Of a stretch of DNA of 64,000 nucleotides, positions 8,072 through 16,761 are shown one piece after another (position 1 is the stretch's first letter; each line of letters starts with the position of its first letter). The position numbers and the translations under genes are program-made. The notes beneath the pieces were generated by a model that worked only from the letters and a program-made list of their open reading frames with translations, did no database searches and was not told the origin of the DNA. The DNA is from Sulfotelmatobacter sp049792875 (lineage in GTDB: Bacteria > Acidobacteriota > Terriglobia > Terriglobales > Acidobacteriaceae): contig JBARBI010000122.1 of NCBI GenBank assembly GCA_049792875.1, forward strand, positions 1-64,000, written 5' to 3'.

Positions 8072-8290
8072 CTAGGCCGCTTTCTTCGCACGCACCTTTG
8101 CCCATCGTGCTCGTTGGGCGGCTGCGATTTTCCGGCGGGCCGCCAGTGACAAGGTCCGCTTCGCACCACGACCCTTGTTCGACGGTGTCCTTGCCTCTAT
8201 TCCTACCACCCCGCTCAGCGCCGTGATTGCCTTGTCCAGCTGCGCACGTTCTTTCTTTAACTGTTCTAGTACCGCACCTAGATCGGTCAT
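8072..8290 (-). CDS. Small basic protein with coiled coil and Lys/Arg/Ala-rich tail
   Basis: The product is 72 aa. An N-terminal amphipathic helix (LGAVLEQLKKERAQLDKAIT), likely a coiled coil, leads to a basic tail with the motif LSLAARRKIAAAQRARWAKV. This tail recurs in many short acidobacterial and proteobacterial proteins and resembles nucleic-acid-binding tails, but no function is established. The start is supported by AAGAGGACATCTA before the ATG. It lies 24 bases upstream of the deaminase gene on the same strand and may be co-transcribed with it. Confidence 0.7.
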   Translation of the reverse strand: MTDLGAVLEQLKKERAQLDKAITALSGVVGIEARTPSNKGRGAKRTLSLAARRKIAAAQRARWAKVRAKKAA

Positions 8291-8538
8291 TAGATGTCCT
8301 CTTGGGGAAGAATTGAACTACTTGTCGTTTGAACAATCATACCTAAAGAATGCACTCCGACAGGTCTAGCAATCAAGTTGGGATGAGGAGACCCGGGGGG
8401 AGCAGGATGGTCGCAGCGGAGGCTGGCGTTGCTGATTTACCGTTTGCGCTGGAGTCTTGGACCGGTCCGTGCGGTGTGATTGGAGTCATAGCCATCGCTC
8501 ATCGGATTGCCTAACATGTTTACACGCAGATTCTCCGC

Positions 8539-9024
8539 ATGTCTTCCGACCCCGGGCAACCTCGGCTCCAGATCTCCATCCAAGCGCCATGGTTTGCAAA
8601 AATTACCCGAGTACAGAGGGCTCTAGTCGGCCTCACCATCGGAGCCTTCATATTCTTGAGCGGCGGCGTGCTTGATTGGTTCGTGACAAGGCAATATCTT
8701 CCCCGAATCTCATTAATTTTGGCTGGGGCCGCAGTGGCCTTGGCCGTCGGAGTGTTGGTGTTCCAGATTCTGACCGACATCCAGAAACGCTACCAAGCGA
8801 TGCTGGGTCGTCTGCAGCGGATTGCGGATCTGAACCACCACATTCGGAATGCTCTCCAGGTCATCGCCTACCACAACGTTCCTGAGCGAAGCGAGCGAGC
8901 GATTCAGCAAGTCAATGCTGAGATTGTCCGTATTGAGTCAGTACTTCGCCATGTTTCTGCCGCCCTTGGCGATCATGCGGATTTCCCCGCCACTGTTGTG
9001 CCTATCGAGCGCCGCAACGGGTAG
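8539..9024 (+). CDS. Two-helix membrane protein with a histidine-kinase-like dimerisation segment
   Basis: The product is 161 aa. Two transmembrane helices (about residues 27-48 and 55-78) are followed by a cytoplasmic helical region containing LNHHIRNALQVIAYH, which resembles the H-box of a histidine kinase dimerisation domain, then a second helix (VNAEIVRIESVLRHVSAAL). No ATP-binding domain follows; the frame stops within 40 residues. It may be a truncated kinase, a dimerisation or phosphotransfer partner, or a kinase-inhibiting decoy. No neighbouring response regulator is present. The start lacks a strong ribosome binding site. Confidence 0.6.
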   Translation: MSSDPGQPRLQISIQAPWFAKITRVQRALVGLTIGAFIFLSGGVLDWFVTRQYLPRISLILAGAAVALAVGVLVFQILTDIQKRYQAMLGRLQRIADLNHHIRNALQVIAYHNVPERSERAIQQVNAEIVRIESVLRHVSAALGDHADFPATVVPIERRNG

Positions 9025-9089
9025 CACAGTGTCAGCTGACGATGAACAGGTGACACAAGTCACTGACCCGATATAACCACGAAGAACTC

Positions 9090-11339
9090 TCACTTCAGTT
9101 CGTGCGTGAAGGCCAGATTCGCTGGTTCGATCGGGATCAGCTTGAAAGACGGGCCGGCCAGAAGCTGTTGCTGGTCATCGACGCTTCTTTCCCATGACGC
9201 GAAGCTCACACTCAAGGAAGCCATTGCCGAATGAATGATCCGGGCGATGGAGATCGCGCTTTGCGTGGCCTGGATCGCGCCAATTGGGTTGAGGCTCGTG
9301 GCGATATTAAGACCAGCCGACGCCAGTTTGTACCCCATCACGAACTTCTCCCCACCGGTCATGCCTTCGGCTCCCAACTTGGAATCCTCCAGTCCGGGAT
9401 AACGGATGAAAAGTCTGGTGTAATTGTTGGCGAATCGACGGGCGGGCGGTCCTTCGACCGGCGTGTACGAAGGTAGATAAATGGGAGCCAGGGTGAATTC
9501 CTGGGTTGCAAGTTTGAAGGCGAGAAGACCTCGATTGGTTTCAACTTTCTTGATCTCGCTGAGGCTGACATCAAGGGAATCGAAGGCCGCTCGCTCATCT
9601 GACGGAGCCAGAGTCAGATCTCCAAGCCCATCGTCGCCGGCTCCCTTGTCCGGCGCGGTTGGATTTCCTTTCTTGTCATAGGACGACAAAAAGATCAGCC
9701 GTACCCTGTCCCGGCTCAACTCACACTTGACGGCGTGATCCAGTTTGTGACCGCGCATTTCCGCATAGAACGCGACTGGCAAGCCCTGGCTGGCCACGGC
9801 GTCAAAGTTCCTGATCGCTGCCCGGCCATCGTTGGCTTGCAAGTAGACCAGACCCATCAATTCGTTTGCTTCCGGCCCCAGGGGAAACAGCGCCAAGGCG
9901 ACCTGCAGATGCTCGCTTGCGCCGGCCAGTTCCTGCTGAGCGTAGGGATAGGGTATGGCGAAACCGCCGACCCGATTCTTGTCCTTCTTCTGGTCCTGCT
10001 TTTTCTTGACGCGCGCGCGTTGGGCGCGAATGGCGCTGCGGTTGTCGTCAAGATTGAAGGTCAGATTCATCCCTCGATTGAATAACTCGGCAAGGATGTC
10101 TTCTGCGGCGTCCACCTCTTCGTCGTATTTCGATTTCTTGGCGTCCAGGGTGCTGAGATGGAGAGTGGCCTCGTCTTTGGCATTCTGATCTGTCGTCAAT
10201 TGCACATATTGAGTGAAATGAGCGCGAGCCTGATCGAGATTCTCCATCGCCTCGTAGATCAATGCCACTTTCCAGTACGTCAGGGGGAATTCGGGAGCCA
10301 ACGATTTTGCCTTCAGAAAAGCTGATATGGCGCGATCGTATTTGCGCTCTGCAAGATCGGCATACGCCAAAGCATACAGTCGCCGTACCTCTGTTCCATG
10401 GGGCTCGGGCAGGGCGAGGAGGGATTGCAATTCGGCGATGCGCGGCTGAACTCGATCGGCGTCGAGCGCGTGGGGGGCGGCTTCCAGATATTGTTGGAGC
10501 AGGCGAACGGCCTCGGCGGAACGTCCGTTGATCTCGGCACAATTGGCGCGATCAAAAATTGCTGAAGGAGCGGAAACCACGCCACTTTTCATGTCCTCCA
10601 GAGGGATGCACATGCTGGATTTGTGATGCGCACTGGAATGACTGCCAGCCGCAGTCGAAGTATTCGTCTTCAACAAAGCTTCGGAGAGGTGCGAGGATGG
10701 ACCCTCGACGCCGGAGAACAACTCCCCTATCGCGCTCTCCTCATCTTCTAAAGACGCGTCGAAGCCGAGACGATCTGCGAGTTGGTTGAACTGGACGACT
10801 CGAAGTTTATCGATGTCGCTTGCCGCGGCACCGTTCTCGCCGGTGGTGAAGGACGTGAGAAGTTGTTGCAGCTTCAGTTTTTCTTTCGGGTCCGGCGTGT
10901 CTCGGATGGTCGCGTCCAGACTTTCGACCGCTTGGTGACGATCGCCCATTTGGAAATAGCACAGCGCAAGATTGAAGGAGAGCACCCCCTGCGAGGCGCC
11001 CATCTTCGTTCCTTGCTCCAAAGCTATGGCAGCTTCTTTATACTTGTGCGCCTCGTACAATTTGCGCGACTCGCTCAGCGCATCCTTCACGCGCTTGTGA
11101 ATTTCGTCATCGAGGTGCTTGATTGCATCGGCGGCGTCTCTGGTTTCCAGCAGCGCCTGCGATGCGGCGTATTTCACGCGCGCCTCAGCGAGTTGGCCGG
11201 CCGCCTCCAGGCTTTTGGCCTCGGCGACAATGGCTTTCGCCTGGGCCTCGAGTGCTTTCTTCTGAGTCTTCTCGAGGTTCTCCGCAGCTGATCCACAAGA
11301 CAGCAGGGCGATCAGAAGCGCGGTTGTCCCGATTCTCAT
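9090..11339 (-). CDS. Exported TPR-repeat protein
   Basis: The product is 749 aa. The start is firm: AAGGAG lies 8 bases before the ATG. The N-terminus is a short signal peptide (TTALLIALLSCGSAAENL) whose Cys could be a lipoprotein attachment site. A charged helical region (residues 20-90) is followed by TPR units at about 95-170 (AHKYKEAAIALEQGTKMG), 265-360 (YALAYADLAERKYDRAISAF) and 480-530. A C-terminal domain (about 540-749) of mixed strands is unassigned. TPRs mediate protein-protein contact, so a scaffold role in the periplasm is likely. It is followed on the same strand by nothing related; the gene upstream, 11565-13193, is separated by a terminator. Confidence 0.75.
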   Translation of the reverse strand: MRIGTTALLIALLSCGSAAENLEKTQKKALEAQAKAIVAEAKSLEAAGQLAEARVKYAASQALLETRDAADAIKHLDDEIHKRVKDALSESRKLYEAHKYKEAAIALEQGTKMGASQGVLSFNLALCYFQMGDRHQAVESLDATIRDTPDPKEKLKLQQLLTSFTTGENGAAASDIDKLRVVQFNQLADRLGFDASLEDEESAIGELFSGVEGPSSHLSEALLKTNTSTAAGSHSSAHHKSSMCIPLEDMKSGVVSAPSAIFDRANCAEINGRSAEAVRLLQQYLEAAPHALDADRVQPRIAELQSLLALPEPHGTEVRRLYALAYADLAERKYDRAISAFLKAKSLAPEFPLTYWKVALIYEAMENLDQARAHFTQYVQLTTDQNAKDEATLHLSTLDAKKSKYDEEVDAAEDILAELFNRGMNLTFNLDDNRSAIRAQRARVKKKQDQKKDKNRVGGFAIPYPYAQQELAGASEHLQVALALFPLGPEANELMGLVYLQANDGRAAIRNFDAVASQGLPVAFYAEMRGHKLDHAVKCELSRDRVRLIFLSSYDKKGNPTAPDKGAGDDGLGDLTLAPSDERAAFDSLDVSLSEIKKVETNRGLLAFKLATQEFTLAPIYLPSYTPVEGPPARRFANNYTRLFIRYPGLEDSKLGAEGMTGGEKFVMGYKLASAGLNIATSLNPIGAIQATQSAISIARIIHSAMASLSVSFASWERSVDDQQQLLAGPSFKLIPIEPANLAFTHELK

Positions 11340-11505
11340 ACGAATGCTCCTTCGACAGAGCGCTGGGGACGCTTCGAAGGTTGTGTTCTCCTAGGCTTCT
11401 TCACTTTGTGCACCACCTTAAGAATGAGGAGCACTTGAAAATCCGACCCATCCTGGGGAGCCACGTCGAAGGGCACCTACCGTTCATTCGGCGCTTTTTT
11501 TTGCG

Positions 11506-11553
11506 AAAAACAGAGGGCACCACCACCACTGAACGGAATGGAAATGGTGCCCT
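11506..11553 (-). terminator. Intrinsic terminator after the 11565-13193 gene
   Basis: On the minus strand AGGGCACCA (11553-11545) pairs perfectly with TGGTGCCCT (11522-11514), a 9-bp stem with a 22-base loop, and is followed by CTGTTTTT (11513-11506). It lies 11 bases beyond the stop codon at 11565. Confidence 0.8.
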
Positions 11554-11564
11554 GCCTCCGCTGC

Positions 11565-13193
11565 CTATTTTTGGCTGACCTGCGTGAGGACCGCGTTCGC
11601 CGTCTGGGTTAGCAGTGGCGTCAAAACGTCCTCCCCATCGGACTTGGCCTTGCCTTCGAGAGTGTTCTGCACCACCGGTGTGTTCTGACTGGCGGAGACG
11701 AGCTGGTATTGCACGGTCACGTCGTCCTTGGACTTGATTTGCCCATTGAACCCGGCAAGCTGGCTGATGGCCTGCTGCTGCGCCATTTGCGAGGCAGCCG
11801 CCCCGGCAGCTTGCGCGGCAGCCTGCGCGGCCACGGCGCTGCCCACCCCGTGCGCCATCATGCCCGCGGGAGTGAAGTTGGCGGCGGTTGACCCGATCTT
11901 CATAAACTTCCCGAGTCCTCCGCCGGAGCTGTGTTTGACAATCACGCCAGAGTAGAGGATGTAATCACACTGTTTCTGCTGCGCCTCGGCTTGCAGTTGC
12001 AGTGGAACGTGCGAATCCAGAGCGGCGATCTCCACCGCCGGCCCGCTCATCAGCGCGACTTCCACGTTGCGGATCGGCGTGCTGTAGTCGGCCCCGGCGT
12101 TATTGCCCTGTCCCAGCTGAGCGTCTGGTGGAGCCACACCGATACGGATCCTGCCCGGCGCTTTGGGGCCCAGGGGCTGAGGCGCCGCGACCGCCGTATT
12201 GGCCGCGGGTTGCATGCTCTGCCCCATGCCGCTCGGGTTGCCCGCGCCGACCTTGCCCGCGGCAGCTCCCATTGGCATGCCCATGGCGTTGGCGCTCTGT
12301 TGAATGGACCCCAGCGCTGCAGGATTGAACATCCGGCTAGACGCGCTCGTTTTTTTCACGCCATTCTGTGCGGGTGGCATGGACGGTGGTGGAGTGGCCG
12401 CGTACGCCGTCGTCGGGGGCGCGGGCGCGGGCGCACTGTTCAGTTCGGCCAGAGACTTTACCTCGCGATACCCAGCCGGAACCTCGAATAAACCGTTATC
12501 CAAGGTCTGCTTGGAAATCTCCGATGCGACGAAGCTAACTTGGGTAGTGCTGCCATCGGCGTTGTGCAACGTCAGGTTCTGCGACACCGGGTACCCTGGC
12601 TTCCCGCTTCCGCTATGCTTATGAATCACACGATCGGTACAACCCTCGGTTTGCCGGACCGGCGGAAGAGCCTGCTGGCAAGAGCTGAAGTCTTTGGAGA
12701 TATCTGCGTACCATCCGTCCACGTCGTATTCCTGGCTCTGTTGTGAGCAGGCGTTCTTGGAGGGTTCTACGGAGACCTTCATCTTCAAATGGCGCGCAGG
12801 ATATCCGTACATGGTCTTGCGCTCCCCGGTGTCGGTGATCACAGTAGTCTCTGTGATATAGCCCCCGGAGTCAGCCTGGGGCAGGCCCGAGAACATCGCT
12901 GCCGCCTTCACCGCTGCATCATCCTGCGGGTCGGTTACGACGAGATACGTCTGCGCCTGTTCATTCATCGTGATTGTCTTCTTCAGATCGCACTGGCGGA
13001 GCGTAACGATGTTTCCTGTGGGAGTCTGGCTTACCGTCCGCTCTCGTGCTCCCTTAATGGACGTCTCTGTGTTGGAGACCACGTTCCCTCCAACCGTAAT
13101 GCTTTTCTTGATTTGCAGATCCTGGGCCTGCGCCGTCATGGCGATCAGCAGAACCGGGATGCAGGAAAAGTAACGGGAGTTCAGGGTAAGCAT
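11565..13193 (-). CDS. Secreted protein of unknown function, Gln/Ala-rich C-terminal half
   Basis: The product is 542 aa from the ATG at 13193; AAGGAG 6 bases upstream of this ATG decides the start over an earlier in-frame one at 13229. A signal peptide (residues 1-24, ending AMTAQAQ) is followed by a region with TVGGNVVSNTETSIKG and four Cys (residues 40-200) that resembles acidobacterial DUF4412-like surface proteins. A Pro/Ala-rich linker follows, then a domain at about 330-540 containing the pattern IRIGVAPPDAQLG and an Ala/Gln-rich stretch (AAQAAAQAAGAAASQMAQQQ). No catalytic motif is seen. Function unknown. Confidence 0.65.
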   Translation of the reverse strand: MLTLNSRYFSCIPVLLIAMTAQAQDLQIKKSITVGGNVVSNTETSIKGARERTVSQTPTGNIVTLRQCDLKKTITMNEQAQTYLVVTDPQDDAAVKAAAMFSGLPQADSGGYITETTVITDTGERKTMYGYPARHLKMKVSVEPSKNACSQQSQEYDVDGWYADISKDFSSCQQALPPVRQTEGCTDRVIHKHSGSGKPGYPVSQNLTLHNADGSTTQVSFVASEISKQTLDNGLFEVPAGYREVKSLAELNSAPAPAPPTTAYAATPPPSMPPAQNGVKKTSASSRMFNPAALGSIQQSANAMGMPMGAAAGKVGAGNPSGMGQSMQPAANTAVAAPQPLGPKAPGRIRIGVAPPDAQLGQGNNAGADYSTPIRNVEVALMSGPAVEIAALDSHVPLQLQAEAQQKQCDYILYSGVIVKHSSGGGLGKFMKIGSTAANFTPAGMMAHGVGSAVAAQAAAQAAGAAASQMAQQQAISQLAGFNGQIKSKDDVTVQYQLVSASQNTPVVQNTLEGKAKSDGEDVLTPLLTQTANAVLTQVSQK

Positions 13194-13460
13194 GTTCCGC
13201 TCCTTGGGAGTTCGCTTGGGTACGCACACTCTGCAGGCACCACAGCTTTCCGTCAGTTTCGCGAATGATGGGACCCGTGCCAGGACTGTTACGGCTTGCT
13301 AAGTGCTCCCCCTGTCCAAATATGCGGAAAGCAGAGCCCAATTAGCTCATCGGGTTCGGCAGATTTCACTTTTTCTTGAGTTTTTACGGATCAGCCCGGG
13401 CGGTGGAAGGGCCTGAAGTCAAACCTCGGAAACCGACCTAAATCGCTTGTTTTCATTTCA

Positions 13461-13489
13461 TTGACACATCCTGAGGGAATGGATATGCT
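13461..13489 (+). promoter_or_regulatory. Sigma70-type promoter of the ECF sigma-kinase operon
   Basis: TTGACA (13461-13466, perfect -35) is separated by 17 bases from TATGCT (13484-13489, four of six -10 positions). Transcription would start near 13496, about 40 bases before the sigma-factor start codon at 13537. Confidence 0.65.
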
Positions 13490-13536
13490 TCCAGTCGCAC
13501 GCATTCCCCCCTGCGTGTCGCTTTGGGGCGCGGATC

Positions 13537-14115
13537 TTGCAGCACAGGGTTTCCAATCAGGTTACAGAGTTGCTGGGACGTTGGCGGAGCGGCGATCGCG
13601 ACGCCCTCGATTCTTTGATCCCGCTCGTCTATGTGGAGCTCCGGCGCCTCGCCCAGCACTATCTCAGCAAAGAGCGACCCGGGCACACTCTGCAAAGCAC
13701 CGCTTTGGTCCACGAAGCGTATGTACGGCTGATCAAGCAGGATCTTCCGCAGTTGCAAAACCGCGCACACTTCTTCGCCGTGGCCGGACAACTGATGCGC
13801 CAAATTCTGGTGGACCATGCGCGCGCCTATCGCGCCGACAAACGCGGAGGGGGCGTTTGCACTCTCGTCCTGGACGAAGCCGAGCAAGATGCTCGCCCGG
13901 TCGATGTAGACATCGTTGCACTCGACGACGCGCTCAAGACGCTCAGCGCCATGGATCCGCAACAGGGCAAGGTCGTCGAACTCAAATTCTTTGGCGGGCT
14001 TTCAATTGAAGACACGGCCGAAGTGCTGGGGATCTCTTCCTCGACGGTCAAGCGCGACTGGATCACGGCACGGGCCTGGCTTCACCGCGAACTCGACCGG
14101 AGCGCAGCATTATGA
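13537..14115 (+). CDS. ECF RNA polymerase sigma factor (acidobacterial/planctomycete TIGR02999-like type)
   Basis: The product is 192 aa. Region 2 is seen in LQSTALVHEAYVRLIKQD and AHFFAVAGQLMRQILVDHAR, the hallmark of the sigma-70 ECF subfamily that accompanies Ser/Thr kinases. Region 4 is a clear helix-turn-helix (LSIEDTAEVLGISSSTVKRD). It directs RNA polymerase to its own promoter set. It overlaps the downstream kinase gene by 4 bases (ATGA at 14112), implying translational coupling, and the kinase may phosphorylate it; this pairing is known for the family. There is no anti-sigma gene next to it. It has a good housekeeping promoter at 13461-13489. Confidence 0.9.
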   Translation: MQHRVSNQVTELLGRWRSGDRDALDSLIPLVYVELRRLAQHYLSKERPGHTLQSTALVHEAYVRLIKQDLPQLQNRAHFFAVAGQLMRQILVDHARAYRADKRGGGVCTLVLDEAEQDARPVDVDIVALDDALKTLSAMDPQQGKVVELKFFGGLSIEDTAEVLGISSSTVKRDWITARAWLHRELDRSAAL

Positions 14116-15062
14116 ACCCCGAACGATGGCAGCAGGTTCGGGAACTCCTGGACCGCGCCATCGCCGCACCGGATGGCCAGCGTGCCGCCCTTTTAGACGC
14201 CGCTTGCTCCGACGATTCAGAACTACGAAACGAAGTGGAATCCCTACTTCGTTCCCATCAGCAAGCAGGCAGCGTTTTTCTCCAGAGGCCGGCGCTCGAT
14301 CTGAACCTTCCAGGCATCGCCTCAGCGGACAACAGCAGTCGCGTCGGCCGGAGGGTCGGCGTGTACCGCCTTATCGAGCTGATCGGCCAGGGCGGTATGG
14401 GTGACGTATACCGGGCTGAGCGAGCCGATGGACAATACGACAAGCAAGTAGCCATCAAATTTGTACGCGCTGGACTGGATACGGCCGCCATCCTGGAACG
14501 CTTCCGCCACGAACGTCAGGTCTTGGCCTCTCTCGATCATCCCAACGTTGCCCGCCTTCTCGACGGTGGCACCACCGACGAGGGGATTCCCTATCTTGTG
14601 ATGGAGCTGATCGAAGGCACTCCGATCGATCAGTATTGCGACGTCCAGAAGTTGACTATCACGGAACGCTTGCGGCTTTTCCTGCTGGTGGCGTCGGCGG
14701 TGCAGTACGCCCACCAACATCTAGTGATTCATCGCGACATTAAGCCGGGCAACATTCTCGTAACTAAAGAAGGAGTACCCAAACTGCTGGATTTCGGCAT
14801 CGCGAAGATCCTCGATCCCGCTACCAGTTCCCAGGTGACCGCCGTAAATCCTATGACGCCGGAGTACGCAAGTCCCGAGCAGGTCCGCGGCGAGCCCGTC
14901 ACCACCGCAACCGATGTCTATTCTCTGGGCGTAGTTCTCTACCAGCTCCTGACGGGACGTTCCCCTTACCCGAAAAACACGCATGTTCCTCACGAATTTG
15001 CTCGCGCCATCTGCGAATTTGAGCCGCCGCGGCCCAGTTCGATCGTTTTGAGGCCAGTATGA
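14112..15062 (+). CDS. Ser/Thr protein kinase, 5' part of a frame-shifted gene
   Basis: The product is 316 aa. After an 80-residue N-terminal helical region (ERWQQVRELLDRAI, typical for this family) comes a Hanks kinase domain with glycine loop GQGGMG (92-97), Lys116, HRD (207-209) and DFG (227-229), plus an APE-like PEYASPEQ. The frame stops at 15062 before the end of the C-lobe. The missing C-lobe helices (KLRRRLAGDLDTIVLRAM) and the membrane/TPR part continue at 15059 in another frame. In related genomes this is one gene of about 870 codons. Either a one-base indel (biological or a sequencing error) broke it or the two parts are made separately. As it stands the kinase fold is incomplete. 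Confidence 0.8.
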   Translation: MNPERWQQVRELLDRAIAAPDGQRAALLDAACSDDSELRNEVESLLRSHQQAGSVFLQRPALDLNLPGIASADNSSRVGRRVGVYRLIELIGQGGMGDVYRAERADGQYDKQVAIKFVRAGLDTAAILERFRHERQVLASLDHPNVARLLDGGTTDEGIPYLVMELIEGTPIDQYCDVQKLTITERLRLFLLVASAVQYAHQHLVIHRDIKPGNILVTKEGVPKLLDFGIAKILDPATSSQVTAVNPMTPEYASPEQVRGEPVTTATDVYSLGVVLYQLLTGRSPYPKNTHVPHEFARAICEFEPPRPSSIVLRPV

Positions 15063-16735
15063 GTGTGGCAGGCCCGCCGCCTGGGGAGCCCCCCGACTTT
15101 CTCAGCAGCGTGCGCGAAATGTCCACTGCAAAGTTGCGCCGCCGGCTCGCTGGAGATCTCGACACCATCGTGCTTCGGGCGATGCATAAGGAGCCGCAGC
15201 GCCGATATATTTCCGTCGAGCAATTCGCCGAAGACATCCGCAGGCACATGAATGGACTGCCGGTCAGCGCCCGGCGGGATTCGTGGAGCTATCGCGCCGG
15301 AAAATTCGCGATCCGCCACAAAGTGGGAGTGGCGGCGAGCGTTGTGATTCTGCTGGCGGTGGCGGGCGGGGTGGCCGCCACCATTCGTGAATCGCGCATC
15401 GCGGCTGCCAACGAGAAGCGCGCCGAGCAGCGCTTCAACGATGTCCGCAAACTGGCCAATTCCCTCATATTCGAGCTCCACGACGCGATCCGCGACCTGC
15501 CCGGCTCCACACCGGCTCGCAGGCTGATCGCCACTCGCGCCTTGGAATACTTGGATAGTCTCAGCACGCAGTCCAAGGGCGACGTTTCCCTGCAGAAGGA
15601 ACTAGCCGCAGCCTATGAGAGAGTCGGGGACGTTCTCGGTTATCCCTATGCCGCCAACCTAGGAGATGCAGCCGGGGCCCTCGAAAGTTATCGCAAGGCC
15701 TTGGCCATCCGCGAACCCTTGGCTGCTGGTTCCGAGGATGCGGAGCTCGAACGCGATCTGGCCTCGACTTATTTCCGGATTTCGCAGGTTCAGGAATCCA
15801 GCGGAAATTTCAACGAAGCGATCTCCTCTTTGGCGCAGGCACAGCCCATCGCTGAACGCCTCGCCCGGGGCAGCAACGATCCGGTTCTGGCCGATCTCTT
15901 CGCCGGCACGTACTACTTCACTGCCGTTGTCCAATTGCAGACGGGTAACGTCGCCGCAGCCCTCGAGAATTATCGTCGTTCCGGCGCAATTCGCAAGGCT
16001 GCGCTCCAGTCCAACCCACAGAACCTGTCATTACAGACTCATCTGGCGGCGGACTACGGCGGCGTTGCCCACTGCCTTGCGGAACAGCATGACCTGGCAC
16101 ATGCAGTCGAGATTCAAGCACAATCCGTCGCCATCCTGGACGAGGGATCGAAGGCTAACCCCAGCAATGCAACGCTCACCGAATTTCTGGGCGAAGCCAC
16201 CAATAACCTGGCCACCTACCAGAAGGAGAACGGCGAGACCATCGCCGCGCTGGAAACCTTTCGAGAGGCACACAAAATTTTCAGCGGATTGCTCGCGGCG
16301 GACCCGAAGAATTCTCTGGCAAAATCCAACTTCGGTTTCAGCAACATCGGCATTGCCAACTGTCAGGTGGCGATGGGGAAGCCGGACACGGCGGTAAAGA
16401 CTTTCCGGGAGTCTATCGCTACCTTCGAAGAGATGTCTCCGACCTCCGCGAGTAATCGCTTTCCTCGTTCGGGCCTGGCGCAAGCGTATGCCGGCCTGGC
16501 CGGCGCCTATTCTGGGTTGGCGTCAAACAAGAACGAGACACGAAGTCAGACGCGCGAATATTGGCAGGAAGCCCATTCCGCCTGCCAGAAGAGTCTCAGT
16601 GTCTGGAACGACAAGGAAAGGCGTGGGGAGTTGGAAAGCGGCGAGCGCGAGGCGCTCCGGCAAGTCGCCCAGTGCGTCGCCGACACCGACGCACAACTCC
16701 GCGGTCCCGCGCCTAAGCAAGCCAGCCTGCACTGA
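15059..16735 (+). CDS. Kinase C-lobe end, transmembrane helix and TPR domain; 3' part of the frame-shifted kinase gene
   Basis: The frame gives 558 aa. Residues 24-70 contain the end of a protein-kinase C-lobe (GDLDTIVLRAMHKEPQRRY, ISVEQFAEDIRRHMNGLPV), which belongs to the kinase at 14112-15062. A transmembrane helix follows (about 88-110, AASVVILLAVAGGVAATI), then TPR-like repeats (about 115-520, such as GALESYRKALAIREPLAAG) that should lie outside the membrane as sensor or scaffold. The junction is a 4-base ATGA overlap; the ATG may be fortuitous, since no ribosome binding site stands out and the kinase domain crosses it. I treat both parts as one gene interrupted by a -1 shift. Confidence 0.75.
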   Translation: MSVAGPPPGEPPDFLSSVREMSTAKLRRRLAGDLDTIVLRAMHKEPQRRYISVEQFAEDIRRHMNGLPVSARRDSWSYRAGKFAIRHKVGVAASVVILLAVAGGVAATIRESRIAAANEKRAEQRFNDVRKLANSLIFELHDAIRDLPGSTPARRLIATRALEYLDSLSTQSKGDVSLQKELAAAYERVGDVLGYPYAANLGDAAGALESYRKALAIREPLAAGSEDAELERDLASTYFRISQVQESSGNFNEAISSLAQAQPIAERLARGSNDPVLADLFAGTYYFTAVVQLQTGNVAAALENYRRSGAIRKAALQSNPQNLSLQTHLAADYGGVAHCLAEQHDLAHAVEIQAQSVAILDEGSKANPSNATLTEFLGEATNNLATYQKENGETIAALETFREAHKIFSGLLAADPKNSLAKSNFGFSNIGIANCQVAMGKPDTAVKTFRESIATFEEMSPTSASNRFPRSGLAQAYAGLAGAYSGLASNKNETRSQTREYWQEAHSACQKSLSVWNDKERRGELESGEREALRQVAQCVADTDAQLRGPAPKQASLH

Positions 16736-16761
16736 ACGCTCGGAATTCGCCCCTGCTCCCT

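Noticed and set aside
15040..15070. Programmed -1 ribosomal frameshift in the kinase gene
   Set aside because: There is no classical X-XXY-YYZ slippery heptamer with a following stem-loop at the junction; an indel is simpler. The case is kept as a finding only for the split gene.
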